Shown: positions 1 through 6,325 of the stretch, piece by piece | How positions within the stretch are numbered: the stretch's first letter is position 1 | Layout: every line of letters starts with the position of its first letter | NCBI GenBank assembly: GCA_015234495.1 | Contig: JADGMZ010000067.1 | Span: forward strand, 1-6,325 | Reading direction: 5' to 3' | Source of the DNA: Brevundimonas sp. | Lineage (GTDB): Bacteria; Pseudomonadota; Alphaproteobacteria; Caulobacterales; Caulobacteraceae | DNA length: 6,325 bases | Made by a program: the position numbers and the translations under genes | Notes under the pieces: model-generated | Told to the model about the DNA's origin: nothing | What the model saw: only the letters and a program-made list of their open reading frames with translations | Database searches by the model: none

Positions 1-430
1 GGCCGTAGGCGACGTTCTCGTAGATGGACTTGGGGAAGGGATTGGGCTTCTGGAACACCATGCCGACGCGGGCGCGCAGCAGGACGGGGTCGACCGACCT
101 GGCGTTGACGTCCTCGTCGTCGATCTCGATGCGGCCGGCGACGCGGCAACCGGGGATGGTGTCGTTCATCCGGTTCATGGTCCGCAGGAAGGTCGACTTG
201 CCGCAGCCCGAGGGACCGATCAGGGCGGTGACCGTCTTGTCCGGGATGTCCAGCGAGACTTCGTGCAGCGCTTGCTTCTCGCCATAGAAGACCGAGACGT
301 CGCGGGCGACGATCTTGGTCGGGGCGGTCGGCTCGCCACTGTGCCGCGCTGTCGGCGGGGCCATGGCCGGCCGGCTTTCCGAAGCGGCTGCTTGCGAGCC
401 GTCTGGTGCGTGAAAGATCTTGAACTTCAT
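1..430 (-). CDS. pstB: Phosphate import ATP-binding protein PstB, 5' part (runs off left edge)
   Basis: ATPase subunit of the PstSCAB high-affinity phosphate importer; it sits on the cytoplasmic face of PstC/PstA and hydrolyses ATP to drive uptake. Reading the minus strand from the ATG at 430-428 gives 143 codons without a stop. Walker A is at residues 72-79 (GPSGCGKS), and the Q-loop region [20 protein letters not shown] at residues 124-143 is near-diagnostic for PstB. The signature motif, Walker B and H-loop lie beyond the window. The start is 4 bp after the pstA stop, which implies translational coupling, although no clear Shine-Dalgarno is seen. Walker A lies about 30 residues later than in E. 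coli PstB, so there is a non-conserved N-terminal leader of about 38 residues; an alternative start is Met23 (ATG at 364-362). The family call is very secure; the start is moderately so. Confidence 0.96.
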   Translation of the reverse strand, partial: MKFKIFHAPDGSQAAASESRPAMAPPTARHSGEPTAPTKIVARDVSVFYGEKQALHEVSLDIPDKTVTALIGPSGCGKSTFLRTMNRMNDTIPGCRVAGRIEIDDEDVNARSVDPVLLRARVGMVFQKPNPFPKSIYENVAYG

Positions 431-434
431 ACGA

Positions 435-1742
435 CTACCACCGGCGTTCGAAGCGGCGCCGCAATAGGACGGCGGCGGCGTTCATGACGATCATGAAGGC
501 GAGGAGGACCATGATGGCCGCGGCGGTGCGCTCGTGGAACGCACGCTCCGAGGCGTTTTCCCAGATGTAGATCAGCGAGGGCAGGGCGCCGGTCGGCTCG
601 GTCAGCCCGTGCGGGATGCCCGGCACGAAGCTGACCATGCCGATCAGCAGCAGCGGCGCGGTCTCGCCCAGGGCGTGGGCCATGGAGATGATGGCGCCGG
701 TCATCACGCCCGGCATGGCCAGGGGCAGGGTGTGATGGAACACGGTCTGGGTCTTCGAGGCCCCCATGGCCAGCGCCGCCTCGCGGATCGAGGGCGGCAC
801 CGCCTTCAACGACGAACGGGTGGCGATGATGATGGTCGGCAGGGCCATCAGGGCCAGCACCAGACCGCCGACCAGCGGGCTGGCCCGCGGCAGGTGCATC
901 CAGTTGATGAACAGGGCCAGGCCCAGCAGGCCGTAGATGATCGACGGCACGGCGGCGAGGTTGTTGATGTTCACCTCGATCAGGTTGGTGAGCCGCCCCT
1001 TGGGCGCGAACTCCTCGAGATAGAGGGCCGCGCCGACGCCCAGCGGCAGGGCGATCAGGGCCGTCACCAGCAGCATCAGGGCCGAGCCGATCACCGCCCC
1101 CAGCACCCCGGCCAGCTCCGGCTCGGTGGAGTCGCCGCGCGTGAACAGGGCGCTGTTGAAATGGCTGCTGACCATGCCCTCGGCCCGCATGCGGTCCAGC
1201 CAGCCGATCTGCTCGTCGGACAGGCGACGCTGGGCGGCGGGGGTGTCGAGGGTGATCTCGCCCTTGAAGTACAGGTCGGCGTCGTCGGCCAGGGGCGCCG
1301 CGATGCGCACGGTCTGGCCGATCAGTTCCGGCTCCGCCTGGATGCGTTCGGCGGCGAGGAATTTCAGTTCCGAAGAGAACAGGCCGCGCATGGCCGCGGC
1401 CCTGGCGCCCTGGGCGTCGTCCTGGACGCCCATCCGGGCCAGCTGCTGCTCGGCGACCAACAGTTCGAAATTGGTCCCCTGCGGATAGGCGCGGTCGATG
1501 CGCGCCGGGTCCATATAGACCGGGGTCTCGATGCTGTGGGCGTAGAAGGCCGTATGCCCCTGGTCGAAGATGCGGCCCAGAAGCAGCACCAGGAAGCCGA
1601 CCGCCACCCCGATGGCCAGCAGGCCGTAAAGCTTGAAACGACGCTCGCGCGCATAGCGCCGCCGCAGCCCGCTCCGCAGGCGGTCGGCGCGCACCGCGCC
1701 GGCGTCGGCCGTCCGGCCGGAAGGGATCGCCGCCTCAGTCAT
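435..1742 (-). CDS. pstA: Phosphate ABC transporter permease PstA, long form with N-terminal extracytoplasmic domain
   Basis: Inner-membrane channel subunit that pairs with PstC. At 435 aa it is much longer than E. coli PstA (just under 300 aa). After a basic N-terminus there is a TM helix at about residues 38-58, then a soluble, probably periplasmic region at about 60-208, which matches the extra N-terminal domain (DUF3333 type) known from alphaproteobacterial PstA. The MetI-like permease core follows from about residue 209 to 427, with TM segments near 212-242, 262-282, 287-309, 341-368 and 405-427. The cytoplasmic EAA loop that docks on PstB is visible at 320-340 ([11 protein letters not shown] followed by HHTLP), and [13 protein letters not shown] at 266-278 is typical of PstA/PstC. 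The ATG lies inside the end of pstC (ATGACTGA, 8-bp overlap) with no strong Shine-Dalgarno, so translation is probably coupled to pstC. The DUF3333 assignment is from memory of the family, not a search. Confidence 0.95.
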   Translation of the reverse strand: MTEAAIPSGRTADAGAVRADRLRSGLRRRYARERRFKLYGLLAIGVAVGFLVLLLGRIFDQGHTAFYAHSIETPVYMDPARIDRAYPQGTNFELLVAEQQLARMGVQDDAQGARAAAMRGLFSSELKFLAAERIQAEPELIGQTVRIAAPLADDADLYFKGEITLDTPAAQRRLSDEQIGWLDRMRAEGMVSSHFNSALFTRGDSTEPELAGVLGAVIGSALMLLVTALIALPLGVGAALYLEEFAPKGRLTNLIEVNINNLAAVPSIIYGLLGLALFINWMHLPRASPLVGGLVLALMALPTIIIATRSSLKAVPPSIREAALAMGASKTQTVFHHTLPLAMPGVMTGAIISMAHALGETAPLLLIGMVSFVPGIPHGLTEPTGALPSLIYIWENASERAFHERTAAAIMVLLAFMIVMNAAAVLLRRRFERRW

Positions 1743-3165
1743 ACTGCTGCCGATAGGTGTGGACGATGCGCTGGGCGATGACGTTCAGCGCCAGGGTCAC
1801 GAGGAACAGGGTCAGGCCGAGGCCGAAGGCGGCCAGGGTCTTGGGGCTGTCGAACTCCTGGTCGCCGGTCAGCAGGGTGACGATCTGCACCGTCACCGTG
1901 GTCACCGTATCCAGCGGGTTCAGGGTCAGTCGCGCCGCCAGCCCCGCCGCCATGGTCACGATCATGGTCTCGCCGATGGCCCGCGACATGGCCAGCAGCA
2001 TCGCCCCCGCGACGCCGGGCAGGGCGGCGGGCAGCAGCACCCGCGTCACCGTCTCGGACTTGGTCGCGCCCATGGCGTAGGAGCCGTCGCGCAACGACTG
2101 CGGCACGGCGTTGATGATGTCGTCGGACAGCGAGCTGACGAAGGGGATCAGCATGATCCCCATCACCGCCCCGGCGACCAGGGCCATCTGGTTCTGGACC
2201 AGCATCAGATACTGGCCCAGGCCGTCCAGCGGCCCGCCGGCCAGCGAGGCGCCGACGCCGTTGAAGAACTCGCGGAAGGCCGGGCCTACGGTCAGGGCGG
2301 CGAAGAAGCCGTAGACCACGGTCGGCACCCCGGCCAGCACCTCCAGCACCGGCTTGACCGTGGCCCGGAACACCGGCCCGGCGTACTCGGACAGGTAGAT
2401 GGCGGCGAACAGCCCGACCGGGGCGGCGACCGTCATGGCGATGAGCATGATCAGGAAGGTGCCGGCGAACAGCGGCAGGGCGCCGAAGGCCCCGCTGGAG
2501 CCGACCTGGTCGGCCCGGATGGCGGTCTGCGGGCTCCACTGCGTCCCGAACAGGAATTCGGTGATCGGCACGCTGGCGAAGAAGCGCAGGGAGTCGAACA
2601 CCAGCGAGGCGATGATGCCGAGGGTGGTCAGCACCGCCACGGCCGAACAGGCGAAAAGCAGGCCGACGATCCACGCCTCGACCCGGTTGCGGGCCCGCAT
2701 CTCGGGGCGGATGCGGCTGAAGGCGAACAGCGCTCCGGCCAGCGCCGCCAGCGCCGCCAGCGCCACACCCGCCAGGTCCAGCCGTCCGGCGATACGGGCG
2801 ACGCGCGCGCCCTCGGCCGGCATCAGCTCCGCATACGGCGGCTCCCAGATGCGCGCCGCCGGCTGGCCGTCCGCCACGGCGCGGGCGTCGGCGAAGAAGG
2901 CGTTGCGGCGCAGGGGCTCCAGCTCGGCCACCGCCTCCGGCGCGCCGGAGGCGATCAGGCCCTGTTCCAGGGCCGGAGTCACGACGGCCGAGGCGATCAG
3001 CACCGCCACGGCGGGGACCACGGTCCAGATCAGCGCCAGGGTTCCGAACTGGCCCGGTCGCGAATGGGCGCGGACGCCCTGCTGTCGACGGCGCGCCAGC
3101 AGACGCGCGCCGAGCCAGACGGCGACGGCGGCGACGATCAGGGTCGGCAGGAAGAGCAGGGTCAT
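1735..3165 (-). CDS. pstC: Phosphate ABC transporter permease PstC, long form
   Basis: First channel subunit of the phosphate importer. At 476 aa it is longer than E. coli PstC (about 320 aa). The extra N-terminal part (about residues 1-160) has hydrophobic helices near 2-20, 42-64 and 128-149, with a polar, probably extracytoplasmic stretch at about 65-127; this resembles the N-terminal domain seen in other alphaproteobacterial PstC proteins. The permease core has helices near 163-190, 228-258, 272-298, 322-345, 385-410 and 445-466. It carries GVPTVVYGFFA at 279-289 and the EAA-type loop SLRDGSYAMGATKSETV at 357-373, ending in LLP. ATG 3165-3163 is the only ATG, GTG or TTG in frame after an in-frame TAA at 3249-3247, which fixes the start even though no good Shine-Dalgarno precedes it. 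A candidate Pho box lies about 84 bp upstream. It is the first gene of a tightly packed pstC-pstA-pstB unit. Confidence 0.96.
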   Translation of the reverse strand: MTLLFLPTLIVAAVAVWLGARLLARRRQQGVRAHSRPGQFGTLALIWTVVPAVAVLIASAVVTPALEQGLIASGAPEAVAELEPLRRNAFFADARAVADGQPAARIWEPPYAELMPAEGARVARIAGRLDLAGVALAALAALAGALFAFSRIRPEMRARNRVEAWIVGLLFACSAVAVLTTLGIIASLVFDSLRFFASVPITEFLFGTQWSPQTAIRADQVGSSGAFGALPLFAGTFLIMLIAMTVAAPVGLFAAIYLSEYAGPVFRATVKPVLEVLAGVPTVVYGFFAALTVGPAFREFFNGVGASLAGGPLDGLGQYLMLVQNQMALVAGAVMGIMLIPFVSSLSDDIINAVPQSLRDGSYAMGATKSETVTRVLLPAALPGVAGAMLLAMSRAIGETMIVTMAAGLAARLTLNPLDTVTTVTVQIVTLLTGDQEFDSPKTLAAFGLGLTLFLVTLALNVIAQRIVHTYRQQYD

Positions 3166-3171
3166 GCGGGT

Positions 3172-3197
3172 CCGGGCCGGGGGAATCGAACGCCCGG
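3172..3197 (-). other. GC-rich inverted repeat in the pstC leader
   Basis: CCGGGC (3172-3177) and GCCCGG (3192-3197) form a perfect 6-bp inverted repeat with a 14-base loop, starting 7 bp upstream of the pstC ATG. The loop on the minus strand contains GTTCGATTCC, which resembles a tRNA T-arm. There is no T-run, so it is not a convincing intrinsic terminator. In DNA this rich in G and C such a repeat can arise by chance; a role in controlling pstC translation is only a possibility. Confidence 0.3.
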
Positions 3198-3248
3198 GGT
3201 CGCCCCCGTCGTCCGCGGCGGAACCTGCCCGTGAATGTTCAGCGGATT

Positions 3249-3266
3249 ACGACGGCGCCATGACAG
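3249..3266 (-). promoter_or_regulatory. Candidate Pho box (PhoB binding site) upstream of pstC
   Basis: On the minus strand the sequence reads CTGTCAT-GGCG-CCGTCGT. The first 7-mer (3266-3260) matches the Pho-box half-site CTGTCAT exactly. The second (3255-3249) begins exactly 11 bp later and matches 5 of 7 positions, giving the 7+4 spacing known for PhoB sites. A weak -10-like AACATT lies at 3239-3234, about 10 bp past the box, where PhoB-activated promoters usually place their -10. The site begins 5 bp after the phoR stop codon and faces pstC. The match is seen directly; binding by PhoB is inferred. Confidence 0.65.
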
Positions 3267-3271
3267 TTCTG

Positions 3272-4747
3272 TTACGCCGACGGGGTCCGCCCGGCGTCTC
3301 GCGCCGCCGTCTTCGCGGCTGCGACCGGGAAATAGGCGGTGAAGCGCGCGCCCTTCCCCGGGGCGCTTTCCACGGTCAACCCGCCGCGATGGCGGTTGAC
3401 GATATGCTTGACGATGGCGAGGCCCAGGCCGGTGCCGGCCCGTTCGCCGCTCTTCTGGCCTTCGACGCGGTAGAACCGCTCCGTCAGCCGCGGCAGGTGC
3501 TCGCGGTCCATGCCCGGTCCGTGATCGCGCACCGTCACGGCGGCGTAGCGCAGGCCGGGCTCGCGGTCCGGGGTGACCAGCGGCAGCCGCGTCGCGCCCG
3601 CGCCCCGGTTGCCGCCCGACCAGGGCGCCGAGGCCTTCTCCAGCGTCACCGCCGGCTGCAGGCTGACCTCGACCGTGGCCCCCGGCGCCGAATATTTGAT
3701 GGCGTTGTCGACCAGGTTCTGGACCACCTGGATGATCTCGTCGCGGTCGCCGAGGATCGGCGCGCTGACCTCGGCGTCCTGCAGCACCACCCGCACCTGA
3801 CGTTCGGCCGACAGGACGCTGACCGCGTCGATGACGTCGCCGGCGGCCCGCGCCAGATCGACGCGGCCCGACGGCGGGATGTGCTCGTTCAGCTCGATAC
3901 GGCTCAGCGACAGCAGGTCGGCGACCAGCCGGCTCATCCGCTCCGCCTGCGCCGCCATGATGTCGAGGAATTTGTCGCGCGCCTTGGGATCCTCGCGGGC
4001 GTGGCCCTTCAGCGTCTCGATGAAGCCGGCCAGCGACGCCAGCGGCGTGCGCAGCTCGTGGCTCGCATTGGCCAGGAAATCGACCCGCATCAGCTCCATG
4101 CGCCGTGCGTCGGTCTCGTCGCGGAGCACCAGCAGGGCCAGGGCCCGGCCTTCGGTCGGCGCCAGCGGGCGGGTCAGCGCCCGCCAATGGCGCGTCTGCG
4201 CCCCCACCCCGCCGTAGTCGGTGGTCCGCGCCACGCCGCCGAACAGGGCCTCGTCGACCCCTTCCAGCACCGCCGGTTCGCGCAGGGCCGACACCAGCAG
4301 CCCGCCCTCGCGCGGCAACCTGAGCAGGTCGCGTGCCGCCGCATTGGCCAGCACCACGCGACGGTCGGCGATGTCGTCCGCCTCGCCGCCGGACACGACC
4401 AGCACCGGCTCGGCCAGCGCCTCGAACAGGCTTTCCAGCAGGACCGGGTCGGCCTTGGGACGATCGGAGGCGACTTCGGCCGTTCCCCCGTCCGGCCGCG
4501 TCGTCGGGCGCGGCGGCCGGTTCACCGCCCAGGTCGCCGCCACCACCAGGGCGGCGCCCCCGATCAGCGGCCAGGCCAGCTCCGGCTTGTAGGCGGCCAG
4601 GCCCAGCAGCACGGCCACGGCCACGCCGGCGCTCGCGCCCGCGGTCCACAGGCGGGATCCGGCTTGCGGCGCGACGGGCGAGGGGGAGACATCGTAGGGC
4701 ATCAGGTCATCCGGCGGGGTCAATGCGCCCTTCTGGCCTGCCAACAT
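3272..4747 (-). CDS. phoR: PhoR-type phosphate regulon sensor histidine kinase
   Basis: Membrane sensor kinase that, in the known Pho system, autophosphorylates and controls PhoB according to signals from the Pst transporter and PhoU. The 491-aa product has two predicted TM helices (about residues 35-52 and 58-75) with almost no periplasmic loop, as expected for a PhoR that senses through the transporter. A PAS-like region follows (about 101-212), then HisKA with phosphoacceptor His230 in SHELRTPL, and a HATPase domain with N box NLVDNAIKYS (344-353), G1 DHGPGM (408-413), F box LTERFYRV (421-428) and G2 GTGLGLAIVKHI (438-449). About 30 Gly/Pro/Arg-rich residues (366-398) are inserted between the N and G1 boxes. 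Two starts are possible: ATG 4747, used here, or Met16 (ATG 4702-4700); neither has a strong Shine-Dalgarno. The phoR call rests on domain order plus adjacency to pstC. Confidence 0.93.
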   Translation of the reverse strand: MLAGQKGALTPPDDLMPYDVSPSPVAPQAGSRLWTAGASAGVAVAVLLGLAAYKPELAWPLIGGAALVVAATWAVNRPPRPTTRPDGGTAEVASDRPKADPVLLESLFEALAEPVLVVSGGEADDIADRRVVLANAAARDLLRLPREGGLLVSALREPAVLEGVDEALFGGVARTTDYGGVGAQTRHWRALTRPLAPTEGRALALLVLRDETDARRMELMRVDFLANASHELRTPLASLAGFIETLKGHAREDPKARDKFLDIMAAQAERMSRLVADLLSLSRIELNEHIPPSGRVDLARAAGDVIDAVSVLSAERQVRVVLQDAEVSAPILGDRDEIIQVVQNLVDNAIKYSAPGATVEVSLQPAVTLEKASAPWSGGNRGAGATRLPLVTPDREPGLRYAAVTVRDHGPGMDREHLPRLTERFYRVEGQKSGERAGTGLGLAIVKHIVNRHRGGLTVESAPGKGARFTAYFPVAAAKTAARDAGRTPSA

Positions 4748-4770
4748 GACACGGAATTCATGACCGAAAC

Positions 4771-4800
4771 ACGAGAGTCGGCCGCACGGGCGGTTGTCAA
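4771..4800 (-). promoter_or_regulatory. Possible phoR promoter
   Basis: A perfect -35 hexamer TTGACA lies on the minus strand at 4800-4795, about 48 bp upstream of the phoR ATG. The -10 is poor: the best hexamer at 17-18 bp spacing is TCTCGT (4776-4771), with 3 of 6 matches to TATAAT. The -35 almost exactly overlaps that of the divergent plus-strand promoter. No convincing Pho box accompanies it. Treat as tentative. Confidence 0.35.
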
Positions 4801-4822
4801 ACGTCCTTTACAGACCTAGAAA
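4794..4822 (+). promoter_or_regulatory. Candidate housekeeping (sigma-70 type) promoter for the ABC exporter operon
   Basis: TTGTCA at 4794-4799 (5 of 6 matches to TTGACA) and TAGAAA at 4817-4822 (4 of 6 matches to TATAAT) are separated by exactly 17 bp, about 33 bp upstream of the ABC ATPase start codon. The stretch 4791-4822 is visibly more A/T-rich than its surroundings. It is the best promoter-like sequence for this operon by eye; activity is inferred. Confidence 0.55.
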
Positions 4823-4845
4823 TGTGCGCCTGAACCGGAACCTGC

Positions 4846-4850
4846 GGAGG
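4846..4850 (+). promoter_or_regulatory. Ribosome binding site of the ABC ATPase gene
   Basis: GGAGG (GGAGGG including the next base) ends 4 bp before the ATG at 4855. This supports that start, which is also the first residue of a normal-length NatA-like protein. Confidence 0.7.
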
Positions 4851-4854
4851 GCAT

Positions 4855-5811
4855 ATGACGGCGGCATTGACGCTTGAGGGGGTCAGCAAGCGCTACGGCG
4901 ACTTCCAGGCCGTGAAGGACCTCAGCTTCCAGGTGGGGAAGGGGACCATCTGCGGCTTTCTCGGGCCGAACGGCGCCGGCAAGACCTCGACCATCCGCAT
5001 GATCCTCGGGCTGCAGCCGGCGACGGCGGGCCGGATCGACATCCTCGGAGAGGACGACGGCCGCAAGGTTCGCAACCGCATCGGCTTCCTCCCTGAGGAG
5101 CGCGGCCTCTACAAGAAGATGACGCCCGTCGACGCCATCGCCTTCTTCGGCGCCCTGAAGGGGCTGCCGACCGGCGAGGGCCGCAGGCGCGCCCGCGAGA
5201 TGCTCGACGCCCAAGGGCTCGGCTCCTCGAAACGCAAGAAGATGAAGGAGCTGTCCAAGGGCATGTCCCAGAAGGTGCAGCTGATCGCCTCGGTGGTGCA
5301 CCGGCCCGAGTTCGTGATCCTCGACGAGCCCTTCTCGGGCCTCGACCCGGTCAACCAGCAGGGGCTGGAGGCGATGATCCGCGGCCTCGCCGCGGACGGG
5401 GCGACGGTGCTGTTCTCGACCCATGTGATGCAGCACGCCGAGCGGCTGTGTGACAAGGTCGTGCTGCTGGCGCGGGGCAAGAAGGCCTTTGAAGGTTCGG
5501 TGGCCGAGGCGCGCGCCACCTCGCCCCGCTTCCTCGAGCTCGAAGGGGCCATCGCCCCGGACCAGGCGGGGGCCCTGCCGGGCGTCAGCGGCGTCCAGGT
5601 GATCTCCGAAGTCGATGGCGTGCGCGTGCTGAAGGCCGCCCTGTCCTCCGCCGCCCAGGGCCAGGACGCCCTCAAGGCCGCCTTCCTCGGGGGACTGGAC
5701 GTGCGGCGGTTCGAACTGCGCGAGCCCAGCCTGCACGACGCCTTCATCGGCCTGACCGGCGACAACCCCGATCAGGACCAGTCCGTCAAAGCCGCGGAGG
5801 CCGCCCGATGA
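4855..5811 (+). CDS. NatA-like ABC transporter ATP-binding protein
   Basis: ATPase subunit of an ABC-2 type exporter of the NatA/CcmA-like family; it binds ATP on the cytoplasmic side and works with the permease encoded immediately downstream. The 318-aa sequence has Walker A at residues 37-45 (GPNGAGKTS), the signature LSKGMSQK at 133-140, Walker B with the catalytic glutamate (VILDEPFSGLDP, 154-165, Glu158) and the switch histidine in FSTH (His190), so it should be an active ATPase. The region after about residue 215 is an accessory C-terminal domain like that of other NatA-type ATPases (DUF4162-like), ending in an acidic/polar tail. A good ribosome binding site and a promoter candidate lie upstream. 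The substrate is unknown; relatives are implicated in export of sodium, drugs or other compounds, and nothing here decides between these. It is divergent from phoR and need not be functionally linked. Confidence 0.92.
   Translation: MTAALTLEGVSKRYGDFQAVKDLSFQVGKGTICGFLGPNGAGKTSTIRMILGLQPATAGRIDILGEDDGRKVRNRIGFLPEERGLYKKMTPVDAIAFFGALKGLPTGEGRRRAREMLDAQGLGSSKRKKMKELSKGMSQKVQLIASVVHRPEFVILDEPFSGLDPVNQQGLEAMIRGLAADGATVLFSTHVMQHAERLCDKVVLLARGKKAFEGSVAEARATSPRFLELEGAIAPDQAGALPGVSGVQVISEVDGVRVLKAALSSAAQGQDALKAAFLGGLDVRRFELREPSLHDAFIGLTGDNPDQDQSVKAAEAAR
5796..5800 (+). promoter_or_regulatory. Ribosome binding site of the ABC permease gene
   Basis: GGAGG lies 7 bp before the ATG at 5808, within the last codons of the ATPase gene. 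Together with the 4-bp ATGA overlap of stop and start, it decides the permease start and indicates translational coupling. Confidence 0.75.
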
Positions 5812-6325
5812 AACGCACCCTGCTGATCGCCCGCCGGGAATTCGCCGCCTACGCCAAGACCGTGGGCTTCTGGCTGTCGCTGCTGGCCTTTCCGCTGTTC
5901 GCCGTCCTCGGCGGCGCCGTGCCGATCCTGATGAAGTCCAGCGAGCCGATGCGCGAGGTGGTGGTGCTGGAGGAGGGGCCGGAGGCCTCCGGCCTCGCCG
6001 CCGCGGTCCAGTCGGCCCTGCGCGAGGACCGCGAACGTCGCGAGCAACAGCGCGCCGACGCCGAGGCCGAGGCCGCGAAGGCCGGCGGTCAGGCCGGAGC
6101 CGCCGCCGCCGGAGCGGCCCTGAGCCAGCTCGACGGGCTCAAGATGACCATCGTCGCCCCGCCCGCAGACCTGGCCGCTTCGGTGCCGGGCGAGGCGCGC
6201 GAGACCCTGGTTCGCCACTATCTCGGCGACGAGGTTCCCGAGGAACAGCAGCTGGATGCGGTGGTCCTGCTCGACCGCTCCGACGGCAAGCCCAGCGCCC
6301 GCGTCTGGGCGCGCCGGGCCACCGA
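5808..6325 (+). CDS. ABC-2 type permease, NatB-like, 5' part (runs off right edge)
   Basis: Membrane subunit partner of the upstream ATPase. From ATG 5808 the frame is open to the window edge (172 codons). The N-terminus MKRTLLIARREFAAYAKTVG, followed by one hydrophobic helix (about residues 20-41), is typical of NatB/COG1668-type ABC-2 permeases, whose first helix leads into a large extracytoplasmic region before the remaining TM helices. That region begins here: about residues 50-71 are a mixed strand/helix segment, 72-107 are rich in Glu, Arg, Gln and Ala (probably helical or coiled coil), and from about 110 ordinary folded sequence resumes. The other helices lie beyond the window. The gene overlaps the ATPase stop by 4 bp (ATGA). 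The family assignment rests on the N-terminal pattern and on pairing with the NatA-like ATPase; the substrate is unknown. Confidence 0.85.
   Translation, partial: MKRTLLIARREFAAYAKTVGFWLSLLAFPLFAVLGGAVPILMKSSEPMREVVVLEEGPEASGLAAAVQSALREDRERREQQRADAEAEAAKAGGQAGAAAAGAALSQLDGLKMTIVAPPADLAASVPGEARETLVRHYLGDEVPEEQQLDAVVLLDRSDGKPSARVWARRAT

Noticed and set aside
3177..3210. An intrinsic terminator between phoR and pstC
   Set aside because: GC-rich inverted repeats are present but no T-tract follows on the minus strand, and they sit downstream of the candidate pstC promoter, where a terminator would block expression.
534..3234. Two long plus-strand open frames (534-1781 and 1759-3234) antisense to pstA and pstC
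   Set aside because: Their translations are dominated by Gln, Gly, His, Arg and Asp with no recognisable motif, the usual product of reading GC-rich membrane-protein genes backwards.
4794..4814. A Pho box in the phoR/ABC exporter intergenic region
   Set aside because: CTGTAAA on the minus strand matches 5 of 7 positions but the repeat 11 bp on matches only 3 of 7; in the other orientation the second repeat also matches only 3 of 7. This is too weak beside the site upstream of pstC.
2399..4819. An 806-codon open frame on the plus strand, antisense to pstC and phoR
   Set aside because: It is a shadow of high-GC coding DNA, where stops are rare in antisense frames. Its translation is rich in Arg, Ala, Ser and Pro with no domain, and it crosses two well-supported minus-strand genes and their intergenic gap.
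4816..5736. A 306-codon minus-strand open frame antisense to the ABC ATPase
   Set aside because: The plus strand encodes a complete ABC ATPase with every catalytic motif and a good ribosome binding site. The antisense frame has low complexity and no motif.
5772..6218. A 148-codon minus-strand open frame at the right edge
   Set aside because: It lies antisense to the NatB-like permease, which has a ribosome binding site, an ATGA overlap and a typical N-terminus. The antisense product has no recognisable domain.

Overview
The window is GC-rich DNA (judged roughly two thirds G+C or more by eye) and almost entirely coding. The gene order phoR-pstC-pstA-pstB, long alphaproteobacterial-type PstC and PstA permeases, and strong third-position G/C bias suggest an alphaproteobacterium, most likely of the Caulobacterales (Caulobacter/Brevundimonas/Phenylobacterium type). 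The genus assignment is inference, since no rRNA or other marker is present.

Layout. The left three quarters are on the minus strand, read right to left. They hold a two-TM PhoR-type sensor histidine kinase (4747-3272), a 106-bp gap with a candidate Pho box (3249-3266), the permeases pstC (3165-1735) and pstA (1742-435, overlapping pstC by 8 bp), and the 5' part of the ATPase gene pstB (430 to the left edge, 4 bp after pstA). The right quarter is on the plus strand. Across a 107-bp divergent intergenic region lie a NatA-like ABC ATPase gene (4855-5811) and, overlapping its stop by 4 bp, the 5' part of its NatB/ABC-2 type permease gene (5808 to the right edge). The two edge genes are open at the window boundary but read without stops.

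How the genes work together. PstC and PstA form the membrane channel of the high-affinity phosphate importer and PstB powers it. In the known Pho pathway, transporter state is relayed, usually through PhoU, to PhoR, which controls the response regulator PhoB; PhoB binds Pho boxes and induces pst genes. phoU and phoB are not in the window and probably follow pstB beyond the left edge, as in Caulobacter. The periplasmic binding protein gene pstS is also absent. The divergent ABC pair looks like an exporter of unknown substrate, with no sequence evidence of a role in phosphate metabolism.

I see no tRNA or rRNA gene, insertion sequence, CRISPR array or integration scar. This reads as a conserved housekeeping region. 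The points worth a second look are regulatory (the Pho box, and back-to-back -35 elements between the divergent genes) and structural (extra N-terminal domains in PstA and PstC, and an insertion in the PhoR kinase domain). I found no previously undescribed system.
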